NCBI RefSeq assembly: GCF_014652895.1
Contig: NZ_BMZR01000008.1
Coordinates: forward strand, 1 to 64,000
Reading direction: 5' to 3'
DNA length: 64,000 bases
Source: Psychrobacter glaciei
GTDB taxonomy: Bacteria > Pseudomonadota > Gammaproteobacteria > Pseudomonadales > Moraxellaceae
The notes beneath the pieces were generated by a model, which saw only the letters and a list, made by a program, of their open reading frames with translations, made no database searches and had not been told where the DNA came from. Shown here piece by piece: positions 36,663-47,505 of this stretch (position 1 is the first letter of the stretch; the number at the start of each line of letters is the position of its first letter). The translations under genes were made by a program, and so were the position numbers.

Positions 36663-37799
36663 TTAATCATATTCATCACGATCACGGTAGCTAAGCTCTA
36701 ACGTACCAAAATCAACTGAAGTTATAGGGTTTACAACTTCTACTTCTTCAATATCCACATCTGATAAATCACCATTTAAATTTCCACAGACAGTGACTAA
36801 TATTTCAGATTCAAATTGTGCTTCAGTAGTAGTTACAATCGCACCCATTCCAACATAATCACGATCTATAGAGTCATAGTGTGAAAGAGAGAATTCGCCT
36901 TCTACCTCAACTGAGATAATAGAATTCATTTCTAAGACGAGATAGTTTTCCCCGTGAGCTACTATTTTAAAGTTATGGTCAACTAGTTCGAAATTACTTA
37001 ACCATCCATGACATCCATCAGATTCCCAATGATGATAAGAATCTGCTTCTTGATCTGGAACAAAATCTTTAAAATAGAGCTCAACTTCATTTCTAATTTT
37101 ATCAATAAATACTTTTGCTTCATCATCATCACTTTCTATTTTTGATGTTAAAAGATGTAGGAAAGCGAATGGCGCTGTTGCTTTGTTGAACTTACTTAGT
37201 GCGTCTGCAAAGTCTTCAATATAGTCAATATTAGTTGACGTGTCACAGTAGTCTTTCCAGTCACCATCAAGAGCAACAGCTAAAACTTGAATATCATTTT
37301 CTTTAGCCCATTTATCTGTAGCTAAAAGTATGATCGCATCAGGAAACTCGTTTTTCTTTTTGCCTGTTTCTGCGAAAGGTGATTTGTTCTCAAAATATTG
37401 TTGTAAGAGTTCAGATACTGTTACGTAATTGCCACATTCAAGTACTAGTGCGCCTGAGTTCGTTATAAACCTATCAAGACGATTCGCAGAAATATCTTCA
37501 ATTTCTCTACTATCGGTTAATGTTGATTTTGCATCATTAAGTTCACTACCATCAAAGAATAGATGGTCTCCAGCATCGTCTAGAGCTTTTATTAAGGCTG
37601 CTCTAGAGCTTTTAACTTTTTTTTCTAAATGACTTGCAATTTCACCTTTTATGACATCGGGTAAAATATAGTATATATTGCTATCTTTAAACTGGGTCAA
37701 TTTTCCTAACCAGCCTTTCTCTAATTTCAAACCATTTCTATCAAAAATAGATGTATCTACGAGGATTGCATCATATTCCTTATCTTCATCAGAATCCAT
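36663..37799 (-). CDS. PIN-domain protein (DUF4935-like), putative RNase
   Basis: 378 residues. The N-terminal ~190 form a PIN-like nuclease domain with the expected acidic residues: Asp15 (AILVDTSIF), Glu53 (LPDVIKGEIASHL), Asp154 (EFPDAIILLATDKW) and Asp178/Asp180 (VLAVALDGDWKDY), as in DUF4935. Residues about 240-378 are a separate acidic, probably beta-rich domain. No antitoxin-sized gene is adjacent. G+C is visibly low: 60-nt lines at 37021 and 37621 contain 20 and 16 G+C. It is flanked by remnants of sodB and the DUF72 gene, suggesting acquisition. AAGGACA before the ATG indicates an expressed gene. Role (defence, RNA turnover) not established. Confidence 0.75.
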   Translation of the reverse strand: MDSDEDKEYDAILVDTSIFDRNGLKLEKGWLGKLTQFKDSNIYYILPDVIKGEIASHLEKKVKSSRAALIKALDDAGDHLFFDGSELNDAKSTLTDSREIEDISANRLDRFITNSGALVLECGNYVTVSELLQQYFENKSPFAETGKKKNEFPDAIILLATDKWAKENDIQVLAVALDGDWKDYCDTSTNIDYIEDFADALSKFNKATAPFAFLHLLTSKIESDDDEAKVFIDKIRNEVELYFKDFVPDQEADSYHHWESDGCHGWLSNFELVDHNFKIVAHGENYLVLEMNSIISVEVEGEFSLSHYDSIDRDYVGMGAIVTTTEAQFESEILVTVCGNLNGDLSDVDIEEVEVVNPITSVDFGTLELSYRDRDEYD

Positions 37800-37898
37800 T
37801 CTCTGTCCTTAGGTTCTTTTCAAAGTATTTGAAGTAAAGGTTAAACTTTATACTTTTAACGAACAAGTATTTAATTGCATGGGTGTAATATGTTGGAT

Positions 37899-38035
37899 TT
37901 AAATGACCTCAAACCCAAACCTACTCAGCGCTTCTCTAAGCATCGCAGCATTATAATAAAAATGCGCTTCAGTGGTGGTTTGAAAGAAGATATACAGTGT
38001 ATCAAAGTACTGACGCTGACAGGTATTGTCCGTAT
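37899..38035 (-). pseudogene. decayed copy of the 3' end of the DUF72 gene
   Basis: Read on the minus strand this segment gives RQYFDTLYIFFQTTTEAHFY then YNAAMLREAL and a stop at 37899, closely matching the C terminus of the intact DUF72 protein encoded at 39406 (RQHFDTLYIFFQNTVNAHAY, YNIAMLREAL). Similarity fades before about 38030, where a stop appears. The copy lies between the PIN gene and the ydjM-like gene, whereas the intact gene lies on the far side of the latter. Confidence 0.82.
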
Positions 38036-38071
38036 CTTACACGCTATAGACATTTTTAATCTTAGTAAGCA

Positions 38072-39241
38072 CTAATCTCTATCAACCAAAACCCAACCAG
38101 CATCGTTATCCACAACCGACTCATCGAACACTCTCACAAACCCTTGTTTCACCAGTTCAATGCGCGATAATTCAGGTTCACCATCCGTTTTGACAATAGG
38201 TGCATCTAGAGGCGTAATCGATTGCCATGGTGATCCTTGTCCTGTTTTATTTGCCAATACAAAACTAAAGAACGCCGTGTCGCCTGCCATCATACGTAGG
38301 TCATCAACGACCAATTGGATGTCTTGTTTGTTCGGTTCAACAGCGTCATCAAGCATCGTTTGCGTTCGGTAGCCTGTCCAATCACCAGAGAACCAATCCA
38401 GCCTGTTTGCATAGGGCTGGCTCGCGGTTGGTAAGTTTGCACGTAGCGTCTGCGACTTGTCATACTGCGTCAGATAGCGATACTCAGGTAAGCGACTGTC
38501 TAAAACGCTACCGCGTATTTCAATCAATCTATTTTGATCGTCTTCAGCGACCGTACGCCACATTAGGATAGTAGGTAGGACAGGCATGGTTTTGATACGG
38601 GCTATATTGTCTATTTTGGCAGCTGTTAAGGTTTGCTCAGCTTTGTCTTGCGCGTAATATTTTAACCCTAACGAAAGCATCAAATAGCCACTACTGATAA
38701 CCAACATCCAAATGGCAAGCCGTTGACAGTGGACTAATACAGCAGTTTTAAAAACACCAAGCTTGCTTCCTTTTATCAGCCCTATAATCATGGCGATGAG
38801 CAGTGGCAACGTATATAGCGGATCGATGATAAACATCGAGGCAATACTAAAAGGCGTCAGCGATAAAGACTCTTGTAGCGGCCACAGTAATTGCGTGCCA
38901 TAGACTGTGAAGCTGTCTAAAATTGGATGGGTCGTGAGCGCTAGCGTCATGGCTATTGCCAAGCGCATAGTAGAGTAAGGTAGTGGCATGTTGCGCCATG
39001 CATGATAGCGGCTAATCAGCAAAGCGCCTACGATACCGACTGCCGTCAGGACGATTAATGAATGACTAAAACCACGATGGTACGTCATATTGCTGATGGG
39101 ATCAGGATAATTTATTAAGACATCCAAATCAGGCAAGGTACCTAGCATTGCGCCATAGAGATAAGCTTTGCGTCCTTGGTGTTTGCCGAGGATAGCGCCT
39201 TGAACACTAGCGCCTAAGACGATTTGACTGAGTGAATCCAT
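38072..39241 (-). CDS. YdjM-like membrane-bound metal-dependent hydrolase
   Basis: 389 residues. The N-terminal ~180 match the PF04307 family: MDSLSQIVLGASVQGAILGK, LGTLPDLDVLINY with a metal-binding acidic pair, YHRGFSHSL with paired histidines, and THPILDSFTVYGTQ, with about five membrane helices. The C-terminal ~190 are a soluble domain not seen in the short E. coli YdjM. Predicted inner-membrane phospholipase- or phosphatase-like hydrolase; true substrate unknown. The ribosome site is weak. Confidence 0.8.
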   Translation of the reverse strand: MDSLSQIVLGASVQGAILGKHQGRKAYLYGAMLGTLPDLDVLINYPDPISNMTYHRGFSHSLIVLTAVGIVGALLISRYHAWRNMPLPYSTMRLAIAMTLALTTHPILDSFTVYGTQLLWPLQESLSLTPFSIASMFIIDPLYTLPLLIAMIIGLIKGSKLGVFKTAVLVHCQRLAIWMLVISSGYLMLSLGLKYYAQDKAEQTLTAAKIDNIARIKTMPVLPTILMWRTVAEDDQNRLIEIRGSVLDSRLPEYRYLTQYDKSQTLRANLPTASQPYANRLDWFSGDWTGYRTQTMLDDAVEPNKQDIQLVVDDLRMMAGDTAFFSFVLANKTGQGSPWQSITPLDAPIVKTDGEPELSRIELVKQGFVRVFDESVVDNDAGWVLVDRD

Positions 39242-39405
39242 GAGAAGTAATAGGCTCTTTAATAAGGGTTCATGATAGCTGTTTGAGAAGTGATAAAATT
39301 TAGTCTACGTAATGCGCGGGGCGGCACTACATAGCTTGATCTTTTAATTGAAGTTTTGAAATGGTGGGTTACGCCGCGCGCACCCTACGCACGATATTTA
39401 TGCAT

Positions 39406-40224
39406 TTATAAAACGTCAAAGTTATGCGCCGTCAACGCCTCTCGCAGCATCGCAATATTATAATAAGCATGCGCATTGACGGTATTCTGAAAGAAGATAT
39501 ACAGCGTATCAAAGTGCTGACGCTGATTGGCAATCGCTTGCGCCCAGTCCTGCATCTCCGCTTCGCTATAGCGATAATCATGACGGTCAGCTGCGCTCAT
39601 CGCATCCCACCAGTTTAGGTTATTGCCGTGCATGCGCAGATAGCCAGTACGTTCGGTAAATATCAATCGTGACGGCGGCAGTCCGCTGACCTTAGGATAA
39701 TCAACGCTACACCAAATGAGACCTTGCTGCCGAAAGCTATCGACCACTTGCGGCGTGTGCCAAGCGTTATGACGAAACTCAATGGTGAGAGGATAATCTT
39801 GAAACCAACTGACAAGCTCTGCTAGATAGAGACGATGCTCGCGAGTACGATCAAAGCCATGCGGGAACTGGAGTAGCAAGGGTGCTAAAGCATTTGCTTC
39901 GATAAGCGGAGACAGGGCATTCAAAAATGCTTGTGCGTGTTCGGCAGTGCCTTTGCGTGCATGAGTAAAGTCTTGATGCAGTTTTACGGCGAACTTTAAC
40001 TCGCTGTCGGCTTGTACATAAGCTTTATTAACCATGCCGGTAAAAGCTTTTTGTCCAATAGGTGCATAGAAGCTGCTGTTAATCTCCACCGCACCGTATT
40101 GCTTGGCGTATTCACGTAAAAAGTCCGTCTTTTTGGTGCCAGCAGGATACAGCGTACCGAGCATGTCAGTATCGCTATAGCCACCAGTGCCAAGGTAGAT
40201 ACGCGGGGTAGGGTTACTGTCCAT
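39406..40224 (-). CDS. DUF72 domain-containing protein (YecE-like)
   Basis: 272 residues from ATG 40224 (a GTG at 40233 is the alternative; GAGTGG lies upstream). DUF72 features: IYLGTGGYSD at the N terminus, VEINSSFYAPIG, KFAVKLHQDFTH, LLQFPHGF, TIEFRHNAWH and the C-terminal YIFFQNTVNAHAYYNI. The fold is a TIM-barrel; the biochemical role is not established. A decayed copy of its 3' end lies at 37899-38035. Confidence 0.85.
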   Translation of the reverse strand: MDSNPTPRIYLGTGGYSDTDMLGTLYPAGTKKTDFLREYAKQYGAVEINSSFYAPIGQKAFTGMVNKAYVQADSELKFAVKLHQDFTHARKGTAEHAQAFLNALSPLIEANALAPLLLQFPHGFDRTREHRLYLAELVSWFQDYPLTIEFRHNAWHTPQVVDSFRQQGLIWCSVDYPKVSGLPPSRLIFTERTGYLRMHGNNLNWWDAMSAADRHDYRYSEAEMQDWAQAIANQRQHFDTLYIFFQNTVNAHAYYNIAMLREALTAHNFDVL

Positions 40225-40294
40225 GTTGACCACTCACTGCCGTTTGGGTAATAAAGTTTGCTACGATATCTTTTGTCTTCGGTTATTCACTAAA

Positions 40295-41392
40295 CTATTT
40301 CTTACGCGACCATAGCCACTCAATTAGTGCCAGTAGTGCGTCGTTGTCTGTATCTGTTTTTTCGTTTTCACTACTCAGTTCATGACTACTCATTTCACGA
40401 ATGATGGCAGCACGCCCATCATTAAACAGCGATTGCGCATAGTCAGTCGCCTTATCAACGCCCATGAATTTCACATAGGTAGACTTGTCCAGTTTTTCAT
40501 CGCTGCCGGCAGGTTTGCCCAGCGTATCGGTGCTGGTGGTCACATCTAAAATATCGTCTTGAACTTGAAAGGCTAGGCCAATATGCTGAGCACACTCTTG
40601 CAGTGCCATGCGCTGCGGAGCCGTCGCGCCAGCACAGATGCCGCCCATGAGCATGGCCGCTTCAATCAATGCACCAGTCTTGTCACGGTGAATGGCTTCC
40701 AAATCGCTTTGTGAAATGCTATCACTGGCTTCTGCATTGAGATCTAGCATTTGACCGGAGACCATACGTCTAGCACGCGGCGCAAATATAGCGAGCAGCT
40801 GGCTGGCAATATCTGAGTCATAAGGCGCAAAGGTAGGCAGCTCTGCGGTCAATACTTCAAAAGCTAGCGTTTGTAATACGTCACCGGCGAGTAGGGCGGT
40901 CGATTCTTCAAAGACGATATGAGCCGTTGGCTGACCGCGGCGCAGGTCATCATCGTCCATACACGGCAAATCATCATGCACCAACGAATAGGTATGTAGC
41001 AGCTCTACTGCCAACGCGGCACGGCGCGCCATATCATAATCTGAGTCGTTTTCTAATAACGATGCTAATTCATCGCTGACTGCCGTATCTGTATCAAGCT
41101 TACTATCAATACTCTTATCACTGTGATCATTCACGTTGGCAAAGGCGCTGGCGACCAGCAGTGGACGCACCAATTTACCTTGACCCGTCATCACATAACG
41201 GCAAGCATCCAACAGTGGGCTTGGTAACTGGGCATAAGCAAACAACACATCGATATCTTTGGCTAATTGCGCGCGCACAGCACTATGGAATTGCTTGGTG
41301 CTATTATTGGCATTGCTATCGGTGCTGCTGTCAGAGCGATTAAAAGACTTAAAGCTATTAGGCATAACGCTTAGCGTAGAAGAAACAGTCAT
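40295..41392 (-). CDS. ispA: Polyprenyl diphosphate synthase (farnesyl diphosphate synthase-like)
   Basis: Condenses isopentenyl diphosphate with allylic diphosphates to farnesyl diphosphate, the precursor of quinone side chains and undecaprenyl carrier. First Asp-rich motif VHDDLPCMDDDDLRRG (about 138-152), second Asp-rich motif QVQDDILDV (about 280) and GKPAGSDEKLDKSTYV. At 365 residues it is about 65 longer than typical IspA: a Ser/Asn-rich N terminus of ~35 residues and a hydrophilic insert of ~30 residues near 88-118. Ribosome site weak. Confidence 0.92.
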   Translation of the reverse strand: MTVSSTLSVMPNSFKSFNRSDSSTDSNANNSTKQFHSAVRAQLAKDIDVLFAYAQLPSPLLDACRYVMTGQGKLVRPLLVASAFANVNDHSDKSIDSKLDTDTAVSDELASLLENDSDYDMARRAALAVELLHTYSLVHDDLPCMDDDDLRRGQPTAHIVFEESTALLAGDVLQTLAFEVLTAELPTFAPYDSDIASQLLAIFAPRARRMVSGQMLDLNAEASDSISQSDLEAIHRDKTGALIEAAMLMGGICAGATAPQRMALQECAQHIGLAFQVQDDILDVTTSTDTLGKPAGSDEKLDKSTYVKFMGVDKATDYAQSLFNDGRAAIIREMSSHELSSENEKTDTDNDALLALIEWLWSRKK

Positions 41393-42198
41393 AATCCAAC
41401 CATTTATCAGAGGAGTAATAAAATTATCGTTAGTGTAGCATGAACGATTATATTGCTTATGTGTGACAGAGTATCAATCGATTATTTTTGGCATTTTTCT
41501 GTTGCGGTCTGTTTGGGACAAGGCTCACTTCAGCCGAAAGATAACAACAAGATTTCGTTACGCACAGATGATTTCACTCATTGGTTGAATATGTTCTGAT
41601 AAAAGAGCAAGCTAAGCGAGGTACAATTAATCGGATAGCACCAACGGTCTACCATCTTTGAGATGGTACTCATTCAAGATTAGGTTCATTGTTTATCTAA
41701 GTTAGTGATTCAATTCGATAACTAAGTATACAGTTGTTCACTAAATAACTTTTAGCGTAAGGTAAATGCCTACAAGCGATTTAAGAGTGACTTGCGAGTA
41801 TGGCATTAGCTTGTGACAGTGAGGGGCATAATCCCCTACACTAATTGACGTGAAAATGATCTGGTGACGATGGCAATAGGTTTTTACTCAGGTTATTTGG
41901 TCGTCGATGCCTCATATCGCACCATATCTCAGTCAATATTTATAACATCAACACTTGCAACAGCAGCACCTTGAAAGAAATTATATAAATGAAGTGTCAT
42001 ATGATGTCATGTAAGAAACGCAAAATAAGTGCATCATCATGAGCGCTAGATAATAAAGACATCTTCACTCGTGCGTAGACTCTGTGTTGGTTTTTATGAC
42101 ACAACAGGCGCACAGTGCTATTACCCATTTTACTAACAGTAACTGGCTATTTATTTTAATTTAAAACGTAGCTTTCGTTATATAGAAAGGAGTTTCAG
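41393..42198. other. long intergenic region upstream of fadB
   Basis: 806 nt between divergent ispA and fadBA. It contains a small hairpin, GGGG-CATAAT-CCCC, near 41823-41836. I searched by eye for a PsrA/FadR-type palindrome before fadB and found none that convinces. No open frame, tRNA or terminator recognised. Confidence 0.35.
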
Positions 42199-44358
42199 AT
42201 GGTATACCAAGGAAATCGCATCACGGTGACAATGCTAGAGGATGGCATCGCCAACATGCAGTACAACGCCGAAAATGAGAGCGTGAACAAGTTTGATGCC
42301 GAAACCAACAAGCAGTTTGGTGAAGCCGTCACCGCTTTAGAAAAAGCTGATGACGTAAAAGGTCTTATCGTAACTTCGGCGAAAGGCGTGTTTATCGCTG
42401 GTGCTGACATCACAGAATTCGTCGGTTCTTTCAAAAAGTCAGAAAGCGAGATCAAAGATTGGGTCGTTCATGTTAATGACGCTTTCAATCGTTTTGAAGA
42501 CTTGCCGTTTCCAAAAGTTGCTGCCATTAATGGTGCGGCGATGGGCGGCGGTTGTGAGATGACATTGGTTTGTGAATACCGTGTCATGAGTGACAAAGCG
42601 ATTATCGGTCTACCAGAAACTCAGCTAGGTATCTTCCCAGGTTTTGGTGGTACGGTTCGTAGTACGCGTATCATTGGTATCGACAATGCGCTTGAGCTTA
42701 TCGCGACTGGTAGCCCAAAGAAAGCATTGGCAGCACTAAAGCTAGGCTTGGTTGACGCGACGGTTCCTGCTGATGACTTGCAAGATGCAGCCATTGACTT
42801 GGTCAAAAAATGTATCTCAGGTGAGCTTGACTGGAAAGCGAAACGTGAAGAGAAATTGGTGCCTGTTAAGCTAAATCAGCTTGAGCAAGCCATGGCATTC
42901 AACAGTGCTAAAGGTATGATCTTTGCCAAAGCAAATCCTAAGCAATATCCAGCACCAGCGCTCGCGATCGAAGCAATCGAAAAGCATGTGAATTTATCAC
43001 GTGACAAAGCGATCGACGTTGAAGCGACCTATTTTGCAAAAGCGGCGAAAACTCCACAAGCAGAAAGCTTGGTTGGTCTATTCTTAAACGATCAATTGGT
43101 TAAGAAATTAGCGAAGCAGCACAGCAAGCAAGCACACGAAATCAATGAAGCCGCCGTACTAGGTGCTGGTATCATGGGTGGCGGTATTGCCTATCAAGCA
43201 GCCAGCAAAGGCTTGCCAATCATTATGAAAGACATCAAGTCTGAGCAATTAGACCTTGGTATGGGCGAAGCCAGCAAGTTACTAGGCAAAATGGTCGATC
43301 GCGGCAAAATGACCCCAGCAAAAATGGGCGAAACCTTAAGCCGTATCCGTCCAACGCTTAACTATGGTGACTTTGCTGAGACTGACATCGTTATCGAAGC
43401 GGTCGTAGAAAATCCGAACGTCAAACGTGCGGTTCTTAAAGAAGTAGAAGGTCTAGTAAAAGACGATTGTATCCTAGCGTCAAACACTTCAACGATTTCT
43501 ATTACTTTCTTAGCTGAAGCGTTAGAGCGTCCAGAAAACTTCGTTGGTATGCACTTCTTTAACCCAGTAAACCGTATGCCGTTAGTAGAAGTTATTCGCG
43601 GTGAGAAGTCATCTGAAGAAGCGATTTCAACGACCGTTGCTTTGGCCACAAAAATGGGCAAAGTGCCTGTCGTCGTGAATGACTGCCCAGGCTTCCTTGT
43701 GAACCGCGTATTGTTCCCATACTTTGGTGCCTTTGATTTGCTGCTTAAGCAAGGTGCTGATTTCGTCCATGTTGATAAAGTCATGGAAAAATTCGGCTGG
43801 CCGATGGGTCCTGCTTACCTAATCGACGTCGTTGGTCTAGATACGGGTGTACATGGTGCAGAAGTCATGGCAGAAGGCTTCCCTGACCGTATGAAGCCTG
43901 ATTATAAAGGTGCGATTGAGCTTTTATATGAAAACAAACGCTTAGGTCAGAAAAACGGTGTTGGTTTCTATAAGTACGAAATGGACAAGCGCGGCAAGCC
44001 AAAGAAAGTTGCTGACGAAGCCACTTATGAGCTACTCAAAACCACGACAGATAGTGAAAAGCAAACCTTTGATGATCAAGCGATTATCGACCGTACTATG
44101 CTGGCTTTCTGTAATGAGACCGTACGCTGCCTAGAAGACAATATCGTTAGCACGCCATCTGAAGCTGATATGGCGATGATTATGGGCGTTGGTTTCCCGC
44201 CATTCCGCGGTGGTCCTTGCCGTTATGTCGACCAAATGGGTCTAGATAACTACTTGGCATTGTGTGAAAAATACGCCCATCTTGGCAAAGCCTATGAAGC
44301 GCCGCAAAAGATTCGCGACATGGCAGCAGCAGGCGAGACCTTTTACGCCACAGCGTAA
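42199..44358 (+). CDS. fadB: Fatty acid oxidation complex alpha subunit
   Basis: Multifunctional enoyl-CoA hydratase/3-hydroxyacyl-CoA dehydrogenase of beta-oxidation. 719 residues. N-terminal crotonase domain with [23 protein letters not shown] (oxyanion hole) and [13 protein letters not shown] (catalytic Glu); NAD-binding [13 protein letters not shown] at about 319-331; dehydrogenase segment [29 protein letters not shown]-terminal domain with [10 protein letters not shown]. Excellent ribosome site AAAGGAG 7 nt upstream. Followed by fadA after 230 nt. Confidence 0.96.
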   Translation: MVYQGNRITVTMLEDGIANMQYNAENESVNKFDAETNKQFGEAVTALEKADDVKGLIVTSAKGVFIAGADITEFVGSFKKSESEIKDWVVHVNDAFNRFEDLPFPKVAAINGAAMGGGCEMTLVCEYRVMSDKAIIGLPETQLGIFPGFGGTVRSTRIIGIDNALELIATGSPKKALAALKLGLVDATVPADDLQDAAIDLVKKCISGELDWKAKREEKLVPVKLNQLEQAMAFNSAKGMIFAKANPKQYPAPALAIEAIEKHVNLSRDKAIDVEATYFAKAAKTPQAESLVGLFLNDQLVKKLAKQHSKQAHEINEAAVLGAGIMGGGIAYQAASKGLPIIMKDIKSEQLDLGMGEASKLLGKMVDRGKMTPAKMGETLSRIRPTLNYGDFAETDIVIEAVVENPNVKRAVLKEVEGLVKDDCILASNTSTISITFLAEALERPENFVGMHFFNPVNRMPLVEVIRGEKSSEEAISTTVALATKMGKVPVVVNDCPGFLVNRVLFPYFGAFDLLLKQGADFVHVDKVMEKFGWPMGPAYLIDVVGLDTGVHGAEVMAEGFPDRMKPDYKGAIELLYENKRLGQKNGVGFYKYEMDKRGKPKKVADEATYELLKTTTDSEKQTFDDQAIIDRTMLAFCNETVRCLEDNIVSTPSEADMAMIMGVGFPPFRGGPCRYVDQMGLDNYLALCEKYAHLGKAYEAPQKIRDMAAAGETFYATA

Positions 44359-44543
44359 TAGGCAGTCACTACTAGGATGAAGTGCCGTACGTTTGCTATT
44401 TAGGCTAAGAGCAATTGAGACATGAATCGTCTCCAATAGTGAACGTACGATTATAGTGAGTTTCATTTAATGCTAGCACAAGGAAATCGAGTGCAAATGT
44501 ACGTATTGTACTTTAAGCGAGATTGACGAGGTAATAGCACTAA

Positions 44544-45761
<1,218 letters not shown>

Positions 45762-45872
45762 TTTTAGTCTGACTTATACGGTATGCCATCGTATCAGCAT
45801 CAGTCGTTGATGGTGGCATCATATGAATAAGATTATACGAATACTTAGATAGTAACGACTTGCTGATAAATA

Positions 45873-45905
45873 AGACCTCTAGTCATTATGGCTGGAGGTT
45901 TTTTT
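45873..45905 (+). terminator. fadBA terminator
   Basis: 8 bp stem with one wobble (45875-45882 and 45892-45899), 9-nt loop and a run of eight T. 110 nt past the fadA stop. Confidence 0.8.
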
Positions 45906-46084
45906 ATGGGCTAAACTAATGAATTTCGATGTTGTAAAACAGATTGTGTATTGTGATTAAAAATTATCTCCATTGACGCACTCAGCAAACTATGACTAAA
46001 TGAGCGTAAGGCTAACAAAGACAATATCAATGATAAAACTAACATAGCCTTTAACAATAAAGTCAGCCGTACAAGGAGTGTGCC

Positions 46085-46660
46085 ATGTCTACTATGATTA
46101 CCGATCGTACCTATCGAATCGCTCGCGAAAATACCCAAGCGATGATAATCGATGTTCAAGAACGCTTAACGCCGCATATTTATGACCATGAAAATATCGT
46201 CAAAAAGACAGTCACTTTGATCAAAGGTCTACAAGCCCTCAACATCCCAATTATGCTCAACGAGCAGTACAAAAAAGGTTTGGGCGATACGCTACCTGAG
46301 ATACGTGAAGTATTAGAAGGCGACAATGCCAAAAGCTTTGAAAAGGTTACCTTTAGCGCTTGTGATAATAATGATTCATGGCATTATCTCGCACAGCAAA
46401 ATCGCAGCATTGTCCTATTATTTGGTGTCGAAGCCCATGTTTGCGTCATGCAAACGGCGCTGGATTTATTGGATAATGGGATGCAGCCAGTTATTATTGG
46501 CGATGCCGTTGGATCGCGCTTTCCTTATGACAAAAAGCAAGCCATTCGCCGTATTCGACGCGCTGGCGGCGTGATTACGACAGTAGAATCCATTCTGTTT
46601 GAATTATGCCGCAGTAGCCAAGACCCTGCCTTTAAGACTATTAGTAATTTGATTAAGTAG
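46085..46660 (+). CDS. Isochorismatase-like cysteine hydrolase
   Basis: 191-residue hydrolase of the isochorismatase/nicotinamidase superfamily. The catalytic triad is visible: Asp in MIIDVQERL (about 24), Lys in FEKVTFSA (about 87) and Cys in VEAHVCVMQTALDLL (about 120). The DAVGSRFPYDKKQAI segment follows, as in YcaC-like proteins of unknown substrate. No metal-ligand DxHxxxH motif of nicotinamidase is present, so it is unlikely to be PncA. AAGGAGT before the ATG. Confidence 0.87.
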   Translation: MSTMITDRTYRIARENTQAMIIDVQERLTPHIYDHENIVKKTVTLIKGLQALNIPIMLNEQYKKGLGDTLPEIREVLEGDNAKSFEKVTFSACDNNDSWHYLAQQNRSIVLLFGVEAHVCVMQTALDLLDNGMQPVIIGDAVGSRFPYDKKQAIRRIRRAGGVITTVESILFELCRSSQDPAFKTISNLIK

Positions 46661-46784
46661 CGGATGCGATAAAGGGTCGAGAATGACAAACTCTTAGCGT
46701 TGTTGTTTCAATCAATATAAATTATTTTCGTGAAAACAGCGCTTGATAAGACAGGCGCTGTATTGCATTTAATCAGAGAGAAAT

Positions 46785-47414
46785 ATGTCCTCAAACACAC
46801 CTATAACATTGACCGATCCAACGCGCGATGCAAATATTAAGATAGATGACGTCACGCATTTTTTATTAGAGCTTGATGCCCTAAAACGTGTCAATCGACG
46901 CAGCTATGTGACGGGGACGACTCGCTTGGAAAACTCTGCTGAGCACTCATGGCATTTAGCAATGGCATGCTGGTCAATCGCTGAATTGTTTGAGTTGGAC
47001 GTCAATCATGAAAAATTGCTTAAGATGGCACTGGTGCATGATTTGGGTGAGATTGATGCGGGCGATACTTTTTTATATGCTGATACCCGTCGTGATGCGC
47101 ACTTCGAAGAGCGCGAGGGTATTGCTCGATTACAACGCGAACGCGGTAACGGGATTGCTGATTTAAGTGAGATCTGGGAGGAGCAGGAGACAGGTAATAG
47201 CAAAGAGGCTGATCTACTTAGAGTGGTCGATCGTTTATTGCCATTTTTGCTTAATTTAAATACTGAGGGCAAAACGTGGATTGAGCTTGGCGTTACACGC
47301 TCGCAAGTGGCTGGCGCGCATGAATTTATCAAAGACAGCTTTCCTCCCATCCATGATTGGTTATCACAAAACATTGAACACGCGACCCAGCAAGGGTGGT
47401 TGGTTGATAAGTAA
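46785..47414 (+). CDS. HD-domain hydrolase (YfbR/HDDC2-like)
   Basis: 209-residue HD-domain protein, probably a metal-dependent 5'-deoxynucleotidase-like phosphohydrolase. Metal-binding histidines and aspartates occur in RLENSAEHSWHLAMA, KMALVHDLGEIDAGD and LLRVVDRLLPFLLN, the spacing seen in YfbR and HDDC2. Substrate is inferred from family only. Lies 124 nt behind the isochorismatase-like gene; AGAGAG precedes the ATG. Confidence 0.85.
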   Translation: MSSNTPITLTDPTRDANIKIDDVTHFLLELDALKRVNRRSYVTGTTRLENSAEHSWHLAMACWSIAELFELDVNHEKLLKMALVHDLGEIDAGDTFLYADTRRDAHFEEREGIARLQRERGNGIADLSEIWEEQETGNSKEADLLRVVDRLLPFLLNLNTEGKTWIELGVTRSQVAGAHEFIKDSFPPIHDWLSQNIEHATQQGWLVDK

Positions 47415-47505
47415 ATTGATAGCGTCACCTTGTTACTGACTCGCAATGTTTGACGCTGTTTAAAACCTTTATATTGAACAGTGTCAATAATAACAGAGAG
47501 GTTCC

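Noticed and set aside
36663..37799. Type II toxin-antitoxin pair with the PIN protein as VapC
   Set aside because: The protein is nearly three times VapC size and no small antitoxin frame is adjacent.
37875..38075. Plus-strand open frame of 66 codons
   Set aside because: It is the antisense of the decayed DUF72 gene tail; a similar frame lies antisense to the intact gene at 39424-39618.
41393..42198. PsrA/FadR operator before fadBA
   Set aside because: I found no convincing palindrome with the expected half-sites by eye.
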